The notes: generated by a model from the letters alone, not told the origin. DNA of 64,000 bases from an uncultured Duncaniella sp. (GCF_910578445.1 NZ_CAJTQC010000006.1:273-64272), one strand, 5' to 3'. Counted from the stretch's first letter, positions 44,401 through 53,918 are shown. Translations and numbers: made by a program.

Positions 44401-44692
44401 CCTCCCACACTGCCGGGACAGCGAGCTTCTGCCACGACGAATCGTCGAAGCCTGCCTTTTCAAAATTCTCTATGCGGCCTTCAGGTGTAGGCGACCAGTG
44501 GAAACGCCAGTCTCCGTTGAGTGTCATCGCCCTGTCCCCCTTGGTATCGCCATAAGGGATGAAGGCCGCGCGGGCCGGCTCGCGGTTTATCTGCAATATG
44601 TGGTGGTTCTCCCAGTCATGAGCCGGACGGCTATCGGCCATTGCTGTGGACGATGCCATCAGCAGGAGAGCTCCTGTCAGTTTTATCTGCAT
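41450..44692 (-). CDS. GH2 beta-galactosidase (LacZ-like)
   Basis: Exported five-domain beta-galactosidase of 1080 residues with a signal peptide at about 1-19. The motifs are close to LacZ: VPAVWEVNGYGTPIYASAGY, YSQGSMEPSEFNVT, VYKYSDGSYLEDQDFWRFAG, RFRGVNRHEHDS, acid/base Glu in SMGNESGYGPN (about 490) and nucleophile Glu in TSEYAHAMGN (about 582). The C-terminal domain (WYGYGPTENYPDR) is the LacZ domain 5 type. It probably removes beta-galactose or an L-arabinopyranosyl analogue from RG-II or other pectin side chains. It is separated by 12 bases from the GH137-GH2 gene upstream. Confidence 0.9.
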   Translation of the reverse strand: MQIKLTGALLLMASSTAMADSRPAHDWENHHILQINREPARAAFIPYGDTKGDRAMTLNGDWRFHWSPTPEGRIENFEKAGFDDSSWQKLAVPAVWEVNGYGTPIYASAGYTFKINPPFVTDTPKENYTAYVERNPTGQYRRSFEVPASWLKDGQTFLRFDGAMSAFYVWINGKRVGYSQGSMEPSEFNVTTYLHEGKNEIAVEVYKYSDGSYLEDQDFWRFAGIHRDVTLFHTPDVRLRDFAVRTLPDGNYRDFVFQLDPQFSVYDGERGTDYKLHVKLGQKNLAAVVDTTVVINEILDLDHKASVMNEWYPQRGPRKMGRISSLVRLPNLWTAETPVLYDLELELCDADGKVIERADSKVGFRSVEVKDGQVLVNGRPIRFRGVNRHEHDSKTARVMTDELMIKDIKLMKQANVNAVRTSHYPNAPRWYELCDSLGLYVMDEADIEEHGLRGTLASTPDWHAAFLDRAVRMAERDKNHPSVVFWSMGNESGYGPNFAAISAWLHDFDPTRPVHYEGAQGVDGEPDPATVDIISRFYPRVMDEYLNPGIKEGEDKERAENARWERLLSIAQRTNDNRPVLTSEYAHAMGNAMGNFGEYWDEIYSNPRMAGGFIWDWVDQGISRVRPDGKVEMAYGGDFGDKPNLKAFCMNGVVFADRSLNPKYYEVKTVYSPVAVSLKSYDAATGDAVIEFINRNHHVDMSGYECTWTPVVDGVAGKPVALTLPSLAPGKSGDVTVNLKKLKVASNSDLRLNVAVTLRNDTDWASAGHEIVSRQLALRENLLGSANRQPKSGKGLKVTESAGTLEVSGPKFTAEWDSKSGNLVALIYNGKKIIEDSYFQAFRAPTDNDKSFGNWLAKDWSKNKIDSPSVKCVSFDTREADGTVIVTSTQKYSYAEGSIEVKSDYTVYPDGTVDLAQTYTPEGNLPELPRLGSVFVADKAFDNVEWYGYGPTENYPDRLEASSIGRWKAKVGDQYVHYPRPQDSGNLESVAEISISDKAGRGLKVNSIGSTISASALPYSVNDIYAVSHDCDLTGSGRTYLNLDAAVIGLGNSSCGPGVLKKYAIPHGAHTLKVRFTPLK

Positions 44693-44704
44693 GTCATTCT
44701 TGTC

Positions 44705-47700
44705 TTACTGTATTTCCAATGAGTCAAAAGCCACACCGCTCAGATCTGTGGCAGAGACTATCACTTTATATGTTCCGGCGTTGATATATCCGCCGGTGGT
44801 GGTGCTGAGCATACGCCATTTCTCAGGTGTGTCGGGGAGATTGATGGTGTCATCCTTGAGCACAGCTCCGTTGGGAGCGATGAGCTTGAGATTTACAGCC
44901 ACGGCCTGCTTGTTGGTGTTCATAAACTTGAAACGGAGGGCATAGACCTGTGCGAGACCTGTCGAAATTGTCCATTCGATGCTTCCTTTGCCAGAGAAGA
45001 ACACACCGTTCTGTTTCTTGAACTCCTTGACCTGATACTTGCCTTCACACTTTGCGTCCTCAGCTTCATAAGTGACCGCAGCACGTGCATTTTCGTCTTT
45101 TGGAAGCATTTCGGCAGGCATTTTCTCGATGACATCCCGGTCTGCTGCCTTCCAGCTCCAGTGTGAAGCCTGAAGAGTGACAGGGATGTTTACTGTCCGG
45201 TCAAGTGTCGCAACAGCGATAGCCGAAAGCACCGCCTGACCGGCCTTGACTTCAGGGAAATCAATGGTGAGCATGCCGTTGGTGACATTGCAGTCGACCA
45301 CCTTTTTCAGCAGCTTGTCGTGACCGGCCTCAGCCCATATGTCGAGGTCATCAATGACTGTTGAATCATTGATTGCAACATCAAAGATGCGCAGTCCTTC
45401 GCAGTCAGCGCCTTCTCCCCCACCGGTTCCGTGCCAAGGCTCGATGAAATAGAGTTCGACCCTGTAACGTCCGTCAGGAAGAGGCAGGTTATACGACAGT
45501 TTGTGACGGCCGAAACGGAAACTCTGCAAAAGTGCCCAGTCATTTGTCCCGGCAATAGGATCATAGGTGACACGCTGGCTCGCGAGATATGGAGACAGAC
45601 CTTTGAAATCCTGTGCCCACGAGCGTGAGCAGGTAGTGTCGTCGGCAATCCAGTTCTGACCGAATTCATCGGTATAGCCGTCACCGCCACAGTTGATGCG
45701 ATATACGTAGTTATATCCCTCAGCACCTTTCAAAGCGGTTGACCCCGGCGAGCGGAGAGCCTCAAAGTTGGGGGCGGCCTCAAGATTATCGAGCACGATT
45801 AAGTCTTCTGCAACTTTTTCTCCCTTATGATAAGCGACAGCACGGAGCACATTGCAACGCACATCGACATCCTTCCATGTCATGTGAGTACCGATTCCTC
45901 CCTTCGCGCACGCACCGAGATAGTTGGCATCGAGAGCGTCGTTGAAGAGCTGAACCGAGTCACAGTTGCTGTAGACCTCGATGGTCGCCTTGCGTGGCGA
46001 TTTGAAACGGTCGGGCCAAGTGTGTGACGCTATGTAGACAAACGGATCTGTCGCCGCATCCACATAGTTTGCCTTATACATATAATATACATCGGCCGGT
46101 TCTTCCCACGGGCTGACAATGCCCTTGTAGTTAAACGGACCAACCTTGTCAATCTTACGGTAGGCCTCGTCCGGCTGACGGCGGCCGGGATTGTCATGGC
46201 TGCTGAAAATCCACTGATAGTGGCCACACACACTGTCGCGAGCCTGCTCGGCCAGTCGGATTTTAGTTTCCATGAGCTGAGTCATGCGTTCCTCGCTCCA
46301 CGGGCCGTTGGGCTGGAATTCACCGGGTTCAGTATGGAAGCCGAGCGTGCGCCAAGCGCCGTATTCTCCGTTAAGGAGCTGGTTCTGACGCGCGAGTTCC
46401 TCGTTGTATTTAAATACATCGCCACCATAAGTGCCACTCCAGTTCTGAATAACGTTCCAATCCGTACCCTCACCGCCGTTGCAGGTGGTAATCACACGCA
46501 TGTCGCGAGCCATTGGGTCCATTTCACGGATGATGTCGGCACACTCCTGTGCGAAATCACGCGGTAGAGTGCTTTCGTTCTGCAATCCCCACATCACCAC
46601 TGAGGGCGAATTTCTGCGCTCCTTCACCCACTGGCGCAGCAGTGTCTTGAAGTTTTCGCGGAATTCGGGGGTGTCATACCATATATGAGCCGAGAACTGA
46701 GGCCAGAAGAGTATGCCTTCCTTGTCCCAGTACTCCTGATAACGGAGATTGTGGGGCTGGTGGGCATCGCGCACAGAGTTGAAACCGGCATTCTTAATCT
46801 GCTTGACACGGGCCTCAATCTGCTCGTCGCTGAAGGCATGTGAAGCACCGAACTGATGCTCGTATTCACACACACCGTTGATAAACACGGGCTTACCATT
46901 GATGAAGAAGCGACCGTCGCCGTCGTTGCGCTTGACCGGCCACGAGAAATTGCGGATACCATAGGGTGTGGTCACTTCCTCGGTGGTCTTACCGTTGCGC
47001 TTGACCATTGTTGCCAATTTATAGAGATAGGGGCTGTCGGGGCTCCACAGGCTCGCGCTCTCAATCGGAGAAGCCTGCTTCACAACCTTGCTTTCACCCG
47101 GTGCAAGTGTCATTTTGTCGGTAAGACGGAATATCTGACGGCCATCCGCATTGCTGAATTTGCTTATGAAATCAAATTCGGCCGGCTTTGAGCTATAGTT
47201 TTTCAATTCGGTCTCGATAAACACCGAGTCACACGCTGCATTGTTCCATACGTGTACGCCGAAAGGTTCGACACGCACTTCGTCGGTGATTTCAATCTCC
47301 ACCGGACGGAAAATGCCTAAGGGCTGCGATCCCTCGCTGAATCCCCATTCCGACGAACATCCGCCACACACCCAAGGCATGTCGGCAATCATCTCAGGAT
47401 GCTCCGCGATGATTTCAAGAGTGTTTTTACCTCCGAAATTAATGTAGTCGGTCACATCAAAAGTCAGTGATGTACGTCCCGAGGGATGACGACCGAGGTC
47501 ATGACCGTTGATTTTGACGTTGGCATACGAGCCGACACCTTCAAGGTTTATGAAATAACGTTTTCCGGCCACACGTTCTGCCATGTCGAACTCCTTGACA
47601 TATCCTGCATTGCCGTGCAGATTGCCGTGGGTCAGCTGGCGGTAGCCATAATAATCATCCCAGTTGTGAGGAATATCGACAGTCTTTGCCGAAGCCTTGT

Positions 47701-48880
47701 CGTCGTTAAGCCATGTCGACCAACCCTTGTTGAGACTCACATGACCGCGACGGCCTGTGGCGGGACGTTCAGGAAAACGCACGGCCGAGCGTCCCATTGG
47801 CTTGCTCGTGGCAACCGCGATACCACGCTGATCGGCATTGTTGACAGCACAGTAGAAATGATACACCACTCCGTCATGCTTCACAAGATAGCTCTTATGA
47901 GCAAACAGTTCGTCAAACTGCTTTGTAGGGTAAATCAGGTCGTCTCCTTCCCAGTCATCCCATGTGACAAGGTCATAGCTGCATGCGAATGTATTGAACG
48001 CCTTATACGGGCGCGACGGATTAAAGGCCGAGAAATAGAACATCACATACACATCGCCCATCCTGACAATCTGTGCATCGCCTGTGATAGTGCCCTGAGC
48101 CTCGTGTGTAAACACCGGATTTCCGGCATAGCGACGCCATTTTGTCATGTTGTCAGACAAAGCTATGCCGATGCGCTCACCCTTCATTTTGGTTTCTGGA
48201 TTGACTCCTCCGGCGTTGTAATACATGATGAAACGCGAACCGAGTGTCTTGTCCGGATCTTCATATATGGTGCTCTTATATTCCGTCAGGGCTTCCCACC
48301 ACTGCACGTCTTTGTCGTTTATCGAGATAATCGGCTTGTCAAACGTGTTCCATTCATGAGCCGTTGCCGGGCTACCCTTTGTCCATGCCAGACCTACGGC
48401 GAGCGGAGCATTGACAGCTTCATAGCCTGTCCCCTCGCCTCCGATGTAGGTCATCCAGCATTTTCCTTTATAACGATTGATATTGTAGCTGCCACCCCAT
48501 TTCATGTCTATGAGACCGGGAAAACCGCCGCGCTGATTGCGGTCCCAGCCGGTATCGGAATAGGCAAGAATCCGTCCGAGGGTCTTCCATTCGAGCAGAT
48601 TGTCGCTCTCGGCAATCCATGTCTCATATCCGCGACCGTCCTGACCGCTGCGTCCGTTGTAGACGACATAGGTCATGTACCACTTATCTCCTTCGCGGAA
48701 CACTGTCGGGCAGTCGATTTTATGGTTATTGTCGGTCGGAGCTACCACAAGCCCGTATTTATACGGAGTACGCGCCTCGCGATACACGTCGGCCATGCGG
48801 TCCTGACTCACATGGCGCTGAGCGCTTATAACCGACCAACAAGCAATGGCAGCGGTGATTATTAAAAACAGTCGTTTCAT
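44705..48880 (-). CDS. GH137-GH2 bifunctional enzyme with malectin and CBM-like domains
   Basis: Exported protein of 1391 residues, signal peptide about 1-20. Residues about 30-370 form a five-bladed propeller (KIDCPTVFREGDKWYMTYV; GSRFIMYYNAGG; GDAQIVRMGDVYVMFYFSAF) resembling GH137, a beta-L-arabinofuranosidase of RG-II chain B. Residues about 380-1050 form a GH2 enzyme with acid/base Glu in MWGLQNEST (about 768) and nucleophile Glu in LNGEYGAW (about 836), expected to be a beta-glucuronidase of chain A. A malectin-like domain (about 1060-1225, INCGGDGYTDEFGQNWIAD) and a carbohydrate-binding-like domain (about 1270-1391, TYEAEDAKCEGKYQ) close the protein. It precedes the GH138 gene's product in the same order as in B. 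thetaiotaomicron, from memory. Confidence 0.85.
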   Translation of the reverse strand: MKRLFLIITAAIACWSVISAQRHVSQDRMADVYREARTPYKYGLVVAPTDNNHKIDCPTVFREGDKWYMTYVVYNGRSGQDGRGYETWIAESDNLLEWKTLGRILAYSDTGWDRNQRGGFPGLIDMKWGGSYNINRYKGKCWMTYIGGEGTGYEAVNAPLAVGLAWTKGSPATAHEWNTFDKPIISINDKDVQWWEALTEYKSTIYEDPDKTLGSRFIMYYNAGGVNPETKMKGERIGIALSDNMTKWRRYAGNPVFTHEAQGTITGDAQIVRMGDVYVMFYFSAFNPSRPYKAFNTFACSYDLVTWDDWEGDDLIYPTKQFDELFAHKSYLVKHDGVVYHFYCAVNNADQRGIAVATSKPMGRSAVRFPERPATGRRGHVSLNKGWSTWLNDDKASAKTVDIPHNWDDYYGYRQLTHGNLHGNAGYVKEFDMAERVAGKRYFINLEGVGSYANVKINGHDLGRHPSGRTSLTFDVTDYINFGGKNTLEIIAEHPEMIADMPWVCGGCSSEWGFSEGSQPLGIFRPVEIEITDEVRVEPFGVHVWNNAACDSVFIETELKNYSSKPAEFDFISKFSNADGRQIFRLTDKMTLAPGESKVVKQASPIESASLWSPDSPYLYKLATMVKRNGKTTEEVTTPYGIRNFSWPVKRNDGDGRFFINGKPVFINGVCEYEHQFGASHAFSDEQIEARVKQIKNAGFNSVRDAHQPHNLRYQEYWDKEGILFWPQFSAHIWYDTPEFRENFKTLLRQWVKERRNSPSVVMWGLQNESTLPRDFAQECADIIREMDPMARDMRVITTCNGGEGTDWNVIQNWSGTYGGDVFKYNEELARQNQLLNGEYGAWRTLGFHTEPGEFQPNGPWSEERMTQLMETKIRLAEQARDSVCGHYQWIFSSHDNPGRRQPDEAYRKIDKVGPFNYKGIVSPWEEPADVYYMYKANYVDAATDPFVYIASHTWPDRFKSPRKATIEVYSNCDSVQLFNDALDANYLGACAKGGIGTHMTWKDVDVRCNVLRAVAYHKGEKVAEDLIVLDNLEAAPNFEALRSPGSTALKGAEGYNYVYRINCGGDGYTDEFGQNWIADDTTCSRSWAQDFKGLSPYLASQRVTYDPIAGTNDWALLQSFRFGRHKLSYNLPLPDGRYRVELYFIEPWHGTGGGEGADCEGLRIFDVAINDSTVIDDLDIWAEAGHDKLLKKVVDCNVTNGMLTIDFPEVKAGQAVLSAIAVATLDRTVNIPVTLQASHWSWKAADRDVIEKMPAEMLPKDENARAAVTYEAEDAKCEGKYQVKEFKKQNGVFFSGKGSIEWTISTGLAQVYALRFKFMNTNKQAVAVNLKLIAPNGAVLKDDTINLPDTPEKWRMLSTTTGGYINAGTYKVIVSATDLSGVAFDSLEIQ

Positions 48881-48919
48881 GTAGGGGGATTGAGTTTCAA
48901 ATATCCAAATTTAGTATTT

Positions 48920-51613
48920 TTAATAGAACAGCCAGTCCATAGCCTCGTCAGCACCTGCGAGCGCGACATTTCTCGGGCTGATTTTATCTGAAGTCATACC
49001 GAGCACAAGCGCATAGCCTTTCGGAAGATTGAGCGAATGGCTGCCTGCTTCGAAATTATAGGCATGAACATTGGCCAGAGGCATCTTGTCAAGATGGATG
49101 GCATTGGTGAGCACCGGTTCTGCCTGACCATATTCGTTTGCTGTGGCATCGGTTTCAAGTTTCGGAGCTTTGGCATACTTTTTCTGGTCATCCTTGAAGT
49201 AGGCAACAAGAAGCTTAACCGGCTCAGAGCATTCAAAATCAATCGTAGTTCCGTCCTTGCGCTGCACGTCGCCATTGACTGTGAAGGCTGTCAGACCCTT
49301 GAGCTCGGGAGCAAGCCCGACAATCTTAGCTTCAGGCATATTTGCGAGCAACACAGCTCCTTCGTCGAGGCGTGTGCGATTCCACTGTCCGTTGAATTTG
49401 ACAGCTGCATTGTTCAGTGACTTTATGGCTACATCTTCGGTAGATATCTTACCGGCGGCCTTGTCTTTGAGCATAGCTATGTTATTCTTGAAATTTTCAA
49501 GCTCAGCCTGATAGTGGACAAGCAGCTCGCCCCATGTCTTGTTCTTACCGTCGTCTCCGGCGATGGGGATACGGCGCATGGTGGTCTGCATACTGTTGGC
49601 ATACAGATAAGTACCTTCTGTCAGACCGACAAGTTTTTTGTAGTGTTCAAGACTTTCCTCGAGCAGAGGCACAGCCGCGTCAAGATATTTCAAATCCTTT
49701 GTCCACTGATAGTTAAGCACCTGCTGGGCAGCTTTTACCTTACGGTCAAAGAAGTAGGCGAATGTGCGGTAGCAGTTCATATCGTTGACAAGACGCTCGA
49801 ATTCAGCGCCGTTTGATTTTACCTTACCTACGGTCTCAATCGCAGCCACAGCCTTGTCACCGTGTTCGACACACTGGGCGGTGATATCAAGAGGCAGTTC
49901 GCCGACATGCGACTCACCCTTGTGCTCACGCTCCACAAATTCAATAAGTTTCTCGCCTTCAGGGCCACAGCTCTCGTAGAAACCGGGATAGATGGTGTAT
50001 TTGTAGGGATTGACAAGCTGGCTCATGAACATACCGAGCAGGAGTGTCTGGCGGTTGCCCTCTGTGATGCCGAAACGGCGCAGGAGTTTGGGTGCGATTT
50101 CACCCGACTCCTCGAATGCGGTGCGGATTGCCCCACCCTTGTCGTCGCTCAGACCATAGGTGCGTGCAAAACGGTGATTCCAGTATTTGATTTCATCCTC
50201 ACGGTCGCGACGGCAGTTCCAAGCGTAGCGTCCCCAGCCTTCATACCAAGTACTGTCGCGGACAAGCTGAAGCTTTCGCTCGCCTCCGGCTATGCTGTCT
50301 GCCGAATAAGGCCAATCCCAATAAGATGCCTGAGGATAGAGATGGAGAGCATTCGCACCATGCACATCGTGCATGGCTGTCACAGCCTTCTGAGTGAAAT
50401 CGGGTGAACTCCAGCGCCACGGTTCGAGATTGGCGAGAATATGTACGTTGCTGATATGCACACTGCCGAGCGAGCTCAGACCGCGATGGATTTCTGTCCA
50501 CGGACCGCGGGGTTCATAAGTGGTAAGCGATTCACCATTATACTTGTGCATGGTGTAGAGATTCTTGTAGAGCGGAAGAGCCGCATCCATAACGGCCTTG
50601 CAGTCAGTATCATGTGCGCGAAGGAGCACAGGGGGTTCATCCTCACGTCCGAGTTTGGCAAGACCGTCCTTGACACCGGGGATGATTGTCTTCGTAAACC
50701 ATTCAACGTCATCATCATACGTATCCATAGCCTCGCCCAGACAGACGAGCAGACCGACATTGGGATATTTTTCGATAAACGCGGCCACGCTCTTGCGTGT
50801 ATAGTCACTCACAAGCGGTGTGATGGGGCGGTTGCGGTCCTGAGTCTTAAGGCCGTAGTGCTCGGCGAAAGGCTTCGAGAGCAGAATGTTGTAGAACATC
50901 TGAATCACGAATATACCACGCTTGTCGGCCTCGGTGGTGAGGAACGAGAACATCTCTTCGTTCTTTTTGAAAGTCTCGTCGTCGACCTCGACTGCAAATG
51001 GATAGTCCTCAAGCTTTACAAGCGATGCAAAAGGATGTCCGTTCCAGAGATAGAGCGAGTTCATGCGGTTGGCCACCAGCATATCGAGATACTTGATCCA
51101 CAGCTCCTTGTCATAGAACCACGGGAAATTCTCGGGGGTATAGGGATATTCGTAGACACTGCGGCCGGGGAGCAGATAAGGTTTCTGCACACCGACACAA
51201 GCACCGCGAAGCACCATCTCGGGTGCATCCGTGAATTCAGCAGGCAGATTGTCAAATGAGCCGTCCATCTCCAGACGGTCGGCAAGCTCACGGCAGCCGT
51301 AGATCACACCTGAACCGTCATTACCCTTGACCTCGATTATATTGTCTGCCGAGCTGATTGTGAAACCTTCCTTCGGTCCTACACTGTCGGTGGCTTCCGA
51401 AAGACGGATTATTTTCTCGCCTTCAGCGGCCTCATCGACTCCAATGACACGATAGCCCTTGCTTTCAAGCACTCCGGTGAGGTGTTCAGCAGCAAATTTC
51501 ACACGGTTTGACGCATCTTCGGGATATTGAAGCGCGATGTTCTTACGGCTTTCACAACTCCACAATATGGCAGCTGCCACAGCCACCAGCATATATTTCA
51601 AAAATCTGTTCAT
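48920..51613 (-). CDS. GH138-type alpha-D-galacturonidase, lipoprotein
   Basis: Large lipoprotein of 897 residues: AAAILWSCESRK gives the lipidated Cys at residue 20. An N-terminal alpha/beta domain (ASNRVKFAAEHLTGVLESKG; SGVIYGCRELADRLE) resembles those found before hexosaminidase- and GH67-like barrels. It is followed by a TIM barrel (WIKYLDMLVANRMNSLYLWN; NVGLLVCLGEAMDTYDDDVE), a helical region (about 560-740) and a C-terminal beta domain. Position next to GH137-GH2 and overall layout match the RG-II alpha-galacturonidase that defined GH138 and acts on chain A. GH115 is the main alternative because of the similar N-terminal plan. Its ATG overlaps the preceding GH78 gene's stop by four bases. 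Confidence 0.72.
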   Translation of the reverse strand: MNRFLKYMLVAVAAAILWSCESRKNIALQYPEDASNRVKFAAEHLTGVLESKGYRVIGVDEAAEGEKIIRLSEATDSVGPKEGFTISSADNIIEVKGNDGSGVIYGCRELADRLEMDGSFDNLPAEFTDAPEMVLRGACVGVQKPYLLPGRSVYEYPYTPENFPWFYDKELWIKYLDMLVANRMNSLYLWNGHPFASLVKLEDYPFAVEVDDETFKKNEEMFSFLTTEADKRGIFVIQMFYNILLSKPFAEHYGLKTQDRNRPITPLVSDYTRKSVAAFIEKYPNVGLLVCLGEAMDTYDDDVEWFTKTIIPGVKDGLAKLGREDEPPVLLRAHDTDCKAVMDAALPLYKNLYTMHKYNGESLTTYEPRGPWTEIHRGLSSLGSVHISNVHILANLEPWRWSSPDFTQKAVTAMHDVHGANALHLYPQASYWDWPYSADSIAGGERKLQLVRDSTWYEGWGRYAWNCRRDREDEIKYWNHRFARTYGLSDDKGGAIRTAFEESGEIAPKLLRRFGITEGNRQTLLLGMFMSQLVNPYKYTIYPGFYESCGPEGEKLIEFVEREHKGESHVGELPLDITAQCVEHGDKAVAAIETVGKVKSNGAEFERLVNDMNCYRTFAYFFDRKVKAAQQVLNYQWTKDLKYLDAAVPLLEESLEHYKKLVGLTEGTYLYANSMQTTMRRIPIAGDDGKNKTWGELLVHYQAELENFKNNIAMLKDKAAGKISTEDVAIKSLNNAAVKFNGQWNRTRLDEGAVLLANMPEAKIVGLAPELKGLTAFTVNGDVQRKDGTTIDFECSEPVKLLVAYFKDDQKKYAKAPKLETDATANEYGQAEPVLTNAIHLDKMPLANVHAYNFEAGSHSLNLPKGYALVLGMTSDKISPRNVALAGADEAMDWLFY

Positions 51614-53814
51614 CCTAATTCCTTATATTTGATTGTTATTTCTTTATCTGTATCTATATATAGGCGATAGCTCTTGTCGCCTGTCTTTTCAATCGTTCCA
51701 TAGTCCGACTTGGGCTGCGACTTCGACCTGAAGTTGATATAGCCCTTACCTTCGGTGGCTTTGACCTTGATTTCCTTGTCGTTTACATAAAGCGTGATTT
51801 CACCGTTGGGCGTGGGGACAGTACCCTCCATCCATTTCAGGCCACCGAGCTCCGGTGTGATTGAAAATTCCTTGTAGCCCGGCTCTAAAGGCTTGACACC
51901 AAGATAATATTTTCCGATCAGATAAATCGGGCTCGCACCCCATGCGTGACAAAGACTCTTGCCAAATGGACGACCATACATGGCAAGATGCTGCGTTCCT
52001 GAATCCGACGGATTATATTTTTCCCAGAAAGAAGTAGCACCCTCGCGGAGCATTCCACCCCAATAGTCCTTCATCTCTTTGAGCACCTGTTTCTGAAGCC
52101 CCTGATCACAGAGTGATTCCAGTTCATAGAAACGCATATAGGGGGTGGTGATTGCCGGTACTTCGGGATTGAGCATCACGTTTTCCATCACCGACTTGGT
52201 CGTTGGCTCATCGAAGTAGCCATAGTTGATGGCAAACATGTTGGCAAATTTATTGACCTGTTCGCTCTTCTTACCGTTCTCGACATTATGGACAAGCGCC
52301 TGACGCTTCTCATCCCAGAAAGTCGGGATGAGCTTGTCGCGAAGCTCCTTGGCCAGACGACCATACTTGGCGGCATCAGCCTTATCACCTACAATGTCGG
52401 CACACATCTTCATGGTTTCAAGGCTCTTGCAGAACAACACCTGCTCAAACGACAGTGCGCCCTGCTTGCTCATGGGAAAGTCGGCCCAGTCGACAAACAC
52501 CCAGTCGCCTGTCATGCCTTCAAGCATACCGTCCTTGTTGGTACGGCCAAGCACATAATCCATCAGGCTCTGCATCTTGGGATAGATTTCCTTGACAAAA
52601 GCCTCGTCGCCGGTGTAGAGATAGTAGTCATAGATGCCGTTGAACCAATAGAGCGTATAGTCCATGATGGTGTTGATATGTGCGGTGACCGGATCTTTAC
52701 CACGGAGCAGACGTGTGGTGCGCTTCACGGTCGGGCTGTCAAAGAACAGATAGTAGTTCATCAGATAGCTCTGCACAGCGTCGCCGCTCCACACCCAACG
52801 GTCACGCTTGATGCCGTCGATAAAGAATTCGCGTGTCGTGAGGTGCATCGTATATGCGCCGACGTCCCATATCTTGTTAAGCTCCGGATCGCTGCACTTG
52901 AATTTGCCGCGATATTCCACAGGCGCATACTCATAGAGCATGGCTACATCGCCGACATTGACCCCGGCCTCAGGCGCAACGTAGACATAGCGGAACGCCT
53001 TGGTGTTGTCAAGCGTATAGTCGCCTGCATTTTTACGGCCGACATTGGTGGCAAGGTCAACAGCCTCCCCATTGGCAAACATAATTTTATCAAGCGTCTC
53101 GCAATGTTCGAGGTCAAGAGCCTCTTCGGGGCTTTCACCATAATATATGTTCACGACACCGTTGCCGACAGGCTGCTTAAGCACTATGCGTCCGAATGTT
53201 TCCTTTCCGAAATCATAGAGCTTTCCGCCGTCGGCAGTCTTCTGCTCGACTGCAACATAGTCCATCGGTGTGAGACTCAGGCTATAGGCCGACGGAGGAT
53301 TGTCCACATCGTCGAAGTCCCAGTAGCCGGCCAGAGCATAGACCGTCGCGGATGTGTCGCTGGCCTTACCGCTCTCGTCAATCCACTCTTTGTCCTCGTT
53401 TGTGACCTTCCATGTAGGATCGGAGTTGACAGTCTTGCCTTTGACATAGATTGCAGGTGGGGTCGACTGATTCCACACCTTTATATTAAGCTTGTGCTTT
53501 CCGGCCGGAATAAGAAATGTCGATGGCTGTCCGAACTGGAGCTTACCGTCGAGCTTCACGTTATATTTACCCTCGGCCTTGATTGTTATTTCCTCGGCTT
53601 CGGGCAAATCAAGGTCCTTGCTGAACTCGACAGTGACAAAATGGCTGTCTGTCTTCCAGAACGGAGGGAAAAATGCCCCGCGTTCGGTTCGGTTGTTGTT
53701 CATACGGTTTCCGAGCCATATCTCGTAATCGCCGGGATACCATATCCATGTCTGAGCCGAAGCTGCAAGGCCAAAAGCCGCTGCGGCAAGGAGGGTCGAC
53801 ACTTTCTTTTTCAT
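51610..53814 (-). CDS. GH78 alpha-L-rhamnosidase
   Basis: Exported enzyme of 734 residues (signal peptide about 1-20), shorter than the other two GH78 proteins because it lacks the leading fibronectin-like domain. The acid region is FIDGIKRDRW (331-340), with Asp where others have Glu, and the base region is ATSFWEKYNP (Glu about 598). The layout fits the RG-II enzyme that removes rhamnose from the arabinopyranose of chain B. It is followed by GH138 with a four-base overlap. The 104-base gap upstream contains a small perfect dyad, TGCTATG-aat-CATAGCA (53837-53853), and no evident promoter. Confidence 0.85.
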   Translation of the reverse strand: MKKKVSTLLAAAAFGLAASAQTWIWYPGDYEIWLGNRMNNNRTERGAFFPPFWKTDSHFVTVEFSKDLDLPEAEEITIKAEGKYNVKLDGKLQFGQPSTFLIPAGKHKLNIKVWNQSTPPAIYVKGKTVNSDPTWKVTNEDKEWIDESGKASDTSATVYALAGYWDFDDVDNPPSAYSLSLTPMDYVAVEQKTADGGKLYDFGKETFGRIVLKQPVGNGVVNIYYGESPEEALDLEHCETLDKIMFANGEAVDLATNVGRKNAGDYTLDNTKAFRYVYVAPEAGVNVGDVAMLYEYAPVEYRGKFKCSDPELNKIWDVGAYTMHLTTREFFIDGIKRDRWVWSGDAVQSYLMNYYLFFDSPTVKRTTRLLRGKDPVTAHINTIMDYTLYWFNGIYDYYLYTGDEAFVKEIYPKMQSLMDYVLGRTNKDGMLEGMTGDWVFVDWADFPMSKQGALSFEQVLFCKSLETMKMCADIVGDKADAAKYGRLAKELRDKLIPTFWDEKRQALVHNVENGKKSEQVNKFANMFAINYGYFDEPTTKSVMENVMLNPEVPAITTPYMRFYELESLCDQGLQKQVLKEMKDYWGGMLREGATSFWEKYNPSDSGTQHLAMYGRPFGKSLCHAWGASPIYLIGKYYLGVKPLEPGYKEFSITPELGGLKWMEGTVPTPNGEITLYVNDKEIKVKATEGKGYINFRSKSQPKSDYGTIEKTGDKSYRLYIDTDKEITIKYKELG

Positions 53815-53918
53815 GTATGCTTAATGTGATTTAAGGTGCTATGAATCATAGCAGCCTATGTGATGATGGATTTATGTTTAAGAGTTAAAACGTTGTGGTG
53901 GTGTGATGAGATTTCGCA

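Noticed and set aside
48920..51613. GH115 alpha-glucuronidase assignment
   Set aside because: The N-terminal plan is similar, but the position next to GH137-GH2 and the RG-II context fit GH138 better. Alignment would decide; it is kept as the alternative in the feature entry.
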